A stretch of DNA of 64,000 nt from Acidovorax sp. CF316. GTDB lineage: Bacteria > Pseudomonadota > Gammaproteobacteria > Burkholderiales > Burkholderiaceae_C. The position numbers were made by a program, and so were the translations under genes. The stretch covers positions 1-64,000 of the forward strand of contig NZ_AKJX01000162.1 of assembly GCF_000276605.1 (NCBI RefSeq), in the 5' to 3' direction. This document shows positions 61,281-64,000 of the stretch, piece by piece. The notes under the pieces are model-generated. The model was not told where the DNA came from. It saw nothing but the letters and a program-made list of their open reading frames with translations, and did no database searches. How positions within the stretch are numbered: the first letter of the stretch is position 1; each line of letters begins with the position of its first letter.

Positions 61281-61530
61281 GGTGGTCCAGGCGGTTCATT
61301 CATTCATCCGCCCCCCGTTGCCCCCGTTTCCTCCTGCGCATCCGCCGCAGGATTTCCCCTCCCCCTTTCCTGGCCGAACCCGTGGCGGCAGCGCTGCAGG
61401 CCCGCTGCCCCCCAAACTGGGCGCAAACGCAACGCCCGCGCGGAACCTGCTGGCAAAAAGAGGAGCACGAGAGTACCATCTGGCGCTGCACACCGGAATT
61501 TCCGGCGCTGCATACCGTAGGAGGAACACC

Positions 61531-61902
61531 GTGAACCCACGTTTCCTGACCCTTGACCGCACCACTGCGGCCGTTCTGGCCGCCACCCTGGCGGTCTCGC
61601 TCTCGGCCCTGATGGCAGGCTGCTCCAGCCCCCGCGAAGGCTCCCTCGACGAATTCGCCCGCTGGCACGACAACGCCAAGGCCCAGGCCCAGGCCGGCGC
61701 GCTGGCCTGGAGCGAGTTCTACAAGCAGAGCTTCGACCGCCTCACCGCCCTGCCCCCCTCCATCCAGCAGGACACCCGGCTGGAGAACACCGTGCTGCTG
61801 CTGTCCACTGCGCGCAAGTACGAGTCCAGCGAAATCACCGCCCTGCAGTTCAACACCGAACGCGAGCACATCGAGACCCAGCTGCAAGCGCGCCTGCGCT
61901 GA
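61531..61902 (+). CDS. Small lipoprotein (GTG start)
   Basis: A 123-residue protein starting with GTG at 61531, 7 nt after GGAGG. The signal peptide has a hydrophobic core (TTAAVLAATLAVSLSALMAG) ending in lipobox LMAG-C, then CSSPREGSLDEFARW. The mature part (about 90 residues) is helical and charged (SEFYKQSFDRLTALPPSIQQ). No family is recognised. It is probably attached to the inner or outer membrane by lipidation. It appears to be transcribed alone. Confidence 0.8.
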   Translation: MNPRFLTLDRTTAAVLAATLAVSLSALMAGCSSPREGSLDEFARWHDNAKAQAQAGALAWSEFYKQSFDRLTALPPSIQQDTRLENTVLLLSTARKYESSEITALQFNTEREHIETQLQARLR

Positions 61903-61989
61903 GCCTGCCCGCCCCCCGGCCCCGCGACGATGAAGCGCGGTGGCCCATGGCATGCCAGGGCGATGCCTGCCTGATCCCTGCCCCCATCC

Positions 61990-62430
61990 ATGCACGCCCA
62001 TCTTCGAATAGCACGCCCCGTCAGCGATCTGGCACGCGCCGTGGCCCAGTACACGCAAGGCCTCGGCATCGAGCAACTGGGCAGCTTCAAGGACCACGCA
62101 GGCTTTGACGGCACCATGCTCGGCACACCCGGGGCCGGCTTTCACTGGGAGTTCACCCACTGCACCAGCCACCCGGTCGCGCCGGCCCCCACGCCCGAGG
62201 ACCTGCTGGTCTTCTACGTTCCAGAGCCCGGGGCCTGGCAGGTGCGCTGCGACGCCATGCGCGCTGCCGGTTTCATCGAAGTGCCGCCCTTCAACCCCTA
62301 CTGGGCAACGTCGGGCTGCACCTTCGAGGACCCTGATGGCTACCGCGTGGTCATCCAGCGCGCTGCGTGGGGCACAGAGTCCCAAAATGCGCGCGGTGGA
62401 GAGTGGGTCGACCAGCAGCAACCCCCATGA
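61990..62430 (+). CDS. VOC-family (glyoxalase/bleomycin resistance-like) protein
   Basis: A 146-residue VOC protein. It begins HLRIARPVSDLARAVAQYTQ, a typical first betaalpha unit with a His near the N-terminus. The second half has LVFYVPEPGAWQVRCDAMRA and CTFEDPDGYRVVIQ, where family members place the final metal Glu; here the position is Val-Ile-Gln, so the metal site may be incomplete. Homologues are annotated YycE-like. The stop overlaps the ATG of the next gene (ATGA), so the two are coupled. Confidence 0.82.
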   Translation: MHAHLRIARPVSDLARAVAQYTQGLGIEQLGSFKDHAGFDGTMLGTPGAGFHWEFTHCTSHPVAPAPTPEDLLVFYVPEPGAWQVRCDAMRAAGFIEVPPFNPYWATSGCTFEDPDGYRVVIQRAAWGTESQNARGGEWVDQQQPP

Positions 62431-63197
62431 ACAACGATCACCCTGAACGAACTCCGTCTGCCTGGGCAAGAGAGTGCCTGGCGATACTTCAGCAAATCGA
62501 CCCGGGCTACCGCAAGAACCGTGGAGTGTCGGGTCGATTCATGGAATTCGTGCGCCCGGATCCCAGCGGCCTCCTCGTTTCGCAAAACTTCCTGCGCGTC
62601 AGGGAGGACTACTACCTCAGCTACGCGCTGACCTTCACGGAACTCCCCCTGACCGTGCGCCTTCACCACCCGCTGGTAGCGGGCGCGCGGTTCGAGAACA
62701 GCGGCGTCTCACGGCAGTGGAGCGACGACTTTGGCATGCGCCGGGGCGATCCCGGCTACCCCAGCGGCCTGTGGTCGTTCGGACCCTGGCGCTCCAATAC
62801 GCTGGAGAACATCGCCCAAGGATTCGCCTTGAACGACCAGTTCATGTACCCCCGGTACAGGCAGGCACTGGCAGAGGGCAAGGCCCACCTGGTCACCCTG
62901 TTCGAGGCGGCACAGCGCATCATTGCGCAGCTCGACCCCTCCATTCCTGTTGCGCAGCAGGCTGCCCGGTTCGGCGTGGACCCGGGTGTCCTCGCTGCGT
63001 ACCCGCTGGTGTCGTCGGCGCTCGACGCCTTTACCATCGCCCGACAGGGCCAGTGCTACGCCGGATTCGGCCCCGCAACCAACACGGTGGACCTGGCCAG
63101 CATCGCGCCGGAAGTCATGGTGCTGCACTTTGCCAACGAGTTTCTACTGGTGCGCGAGCGGCTTTCGGATATCCTGGCTACCGCGAAAGCGCTTTGA
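62427..63197 (+). CDS. Hypothetical protein coupled to the VOC gene
   Basis: A 256-residue soluble protein of no family that I recognise. It has conserved-looking blocks: FMEFVRPDPSGLLVSQNFLR, then FTELPLTVRLHHPLVAG, ENIAQGFALNDQFMYPRYRQ, and ASIAPEVMVLHFANEFLLVR. There is no signal peptide, membrane helix or obvious catalytic motif. The start at 62427 is set by its 4-nt overlap with the VOC gene; the frame is open a little further upstream within that gene. Codon use matches the neighbours. Confidence 0.7.
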   Translation: MNNDHPERTPSAWARECLAILQQIDPGYRKNRGVSGRFMEFVRPDPSGLLVSQNFLRVREDYYLSYALTFTELPLTVRLHHPLVAGARFENSGVSRQWSDDFGMRRGDPGYPSGLWSFGPWRSNTLENIAQGFALNDQFMYPRYRQALAEGKAHLVTLFEAAQRIIAQLDPSIPVAQQAARFGVDPGVLAAYPLVSSALDAFTIARQGQCYAGFGPATNTVDLASIAPEVMVLHFANEFLLVRERLSDILATAKAL

Positions 63198-63274
63198 GGA
63201 GGGTTGGGGACCCTGGGTAGCGCGACGATGCCCGGTTGGAATGGAGAACGAGTTCCAGTGCTCCTGGGCAAGGA

Positions 63275-64000
63275 TCAGCCAATGGTTCGAACGCTCTTCT
63301 GCGCAAAGTAGAACCATTCGTTGCCCGGCATCGCCCCAGGGTTCGGGAAGACCACAAAGCCATCGGCAGGAGCTTTCACTTCGCGGCCATCGTGCCGTTG
63401 CCCGATGAGTTGCCCGTCCACCACGGGATCGAAGCTTTTCCACGGCTGGGCAAAGCGGTCGTCGTCATGCTCGCGATCCACCACATCCTGTAGGCGCAGG
63501 ACCTGGAACTCGGAAGCTGGCGGCTTGAGCGCAAGCGATGTCAGCCCAAGCACAGCGAGTGTCTGCCGGATCGCGCGATAGGCGACACCGACCGCCTCCG
63601 GATCGTCATGCTGCCCGCATTCCAGCGTCACGCCGTAGCCACCCCGCGAGCGCATGTACTCGGACGTGCCGATGCCATACCCCGTATCCAGAAGAGCGGC
63701 GCTGGCAGACTGTTGGGCCTGCCGTCGCCGCTGCACACCACGGGCATACACATACATCCAGCCTTCCACCACCCGCCGAGGCCCGAGGTGCGCAACCAGG
63801 CGCTCCTCCTGCGCTGAATGCTGGAACGGCTCAAGGGTGCCGGTGTTGTTGGTGGGGCCCACCATGGTGAAGGGTTGCCCCGGGGTGTGAAACGAGTGCA
63901 GGTCGAGCAACACGTCGTGCGCGTCCAGCAAGGGGCACAGGACATTCGCGATATGGTCCTCGTAGTCGGTCGGCTCAGCGCTGACACGCAGATTGCGGTT
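63275..64000 (-). CDS. AstE/AspA-family zinc carboxypeptidase-like amidohydrolase (5' end outside window)
   Basis: The frame is open from the stop at 63275 to the window edge, giving at least 241 residues; the start lies beyond 64000. LLDLHSFHTPGQPFTMVG carries the family Asp-x-His region. GYGVTLECGQHDDPEAVGV holds the catalytic Glu, and the C-terminal beta domain follows (VKAPADGFVVFPNPG). The family (succinylglutamate desuccinylase, aspartoacylase) removes acyl groups from amino acids using zinc. The first His-x-x-Glu zinc motif should lie just outside the window. It is convergent with the unknown gene ending at 63197. Confidence 0.85.
   Translation of the reverse strand, partial: NRNLRVSAEPTDYEDHIANVLCPLLDAHDVLLDLHSFHTPGQPFTMVGPTNNTGTLEPFQHSAQEERLVAHLGPRRVVEGWMYVYARGVQRRRQAQQSASAALLDTGYGIGTSEYMRSRGGYGVTLECGQHDDPEAVGVAYRAIRQTLAVLGLTSLALKPPASEFQVLRLQDVVDREHDDDRFAQPWKSFDPVVDGQLIGQRHDGREVKAPADGFVVFPNPGAMPGNEWFYFAQKSVRTIG

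Noticed and set aside
1-64000. CRISPR arrays, tRNA or rRNA genes, insertion sequences, prophage
   Set aside because: I found no regularly spaced repeats, cloverleaf-type genes, transposase or integrase motifs, or phage structural genes anywhere in the window.

Overview
The window looks like chromosome from a high-GC betaproteobacterium of the order Burkholderiales, most likely a Comamonadaceae member close to Acidovorax. This rests on gene content and family resemblance: a Bug-type solute-binding protein, the style of the sensory genes and strong GC bias at third codon positions. No rRNA or other taxonomic marker is present. I see no tRNA, rRNA, CRISPR array, transposase, integrase or phage gene.

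Region by region: 1-2467 holds a QseBC-like two-component pair divergent from an orphan PhnD-like binding protein. 2480-9941 holds an MscS channel and a minus-strand catabolic operon (azoreductase, FAH hydrolase, VOC dioxygenase-like protein, Bug binding protein, acetoacetyl-CoA synthetase) divergent from a LysR regulator. 9959-15741 holds a Cache-type hybrid kinase, a UvrA paralogue and an SDR. 16057-22471 holds a CZB protein, a DUF72/hydrolase pair and an unusual minus-strand cluster: a 70-residue peptide, a PrmC-like methyltransferase, a PurD-like ATP-grasp ligase and a heme-oxygenase-like diiron protein. 23011-27450 holds bacterial NHEJ genes (LigD, Ku) with a NarL-type regulator and a DUF3606 protein. 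28117-32844 is a KaiC-KaiB-KaiB-hybrid kinase operon. 33471-35879 is a large-subunit catalase.

36100-40050 is a glycosyltransferase, acyl-CoA dehydrogenase-like, PIG-L deacetylase and NodS-like methyltransferase locus with two small membrane proteins. 40063-45529 is a complete stressosome operon (RsbR, RsbS, RsbT, SpoIIE-type phosphatase) ending in two histidine kinases. 45778-51648 holds c-di-GMP and light genes (GAF-GGDEF, BLUF, EAL), an MCP, and an RNA-binding protein behind an AT-rich promoter and a long leader. 51748-57590 holds a ClpP-like protein, hemerythrin, BrkB/YihY protein, CBS protein, Mrr-like nuclease and an esterase. 57816-64000 holds a GAF-PAS-GGDEF-EAL protein, HemP with a Fur-like box, small envelope proteins, a VOC protein, an unknown coupled gene and a partial AstE/AspA-type amidohydrolase.

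The unifying theme is general stress: catalase, NHEJ, Kai, stressosome, hemerythrin, CBS, DUF3606 and ClpP-like genes are gathered together. Many share an upstream element with the core TCCTACA. At five genes it is followed 18-20 nt later by a second CCTAC- or TTTAC-type box, which suggests a common alternative-sigma regulon. The least explained pieces are the diiron/ATP-grasp/methyltransferase/peptide cluster and the PIG-L/GT2/ACAD/methyltransferase locus.
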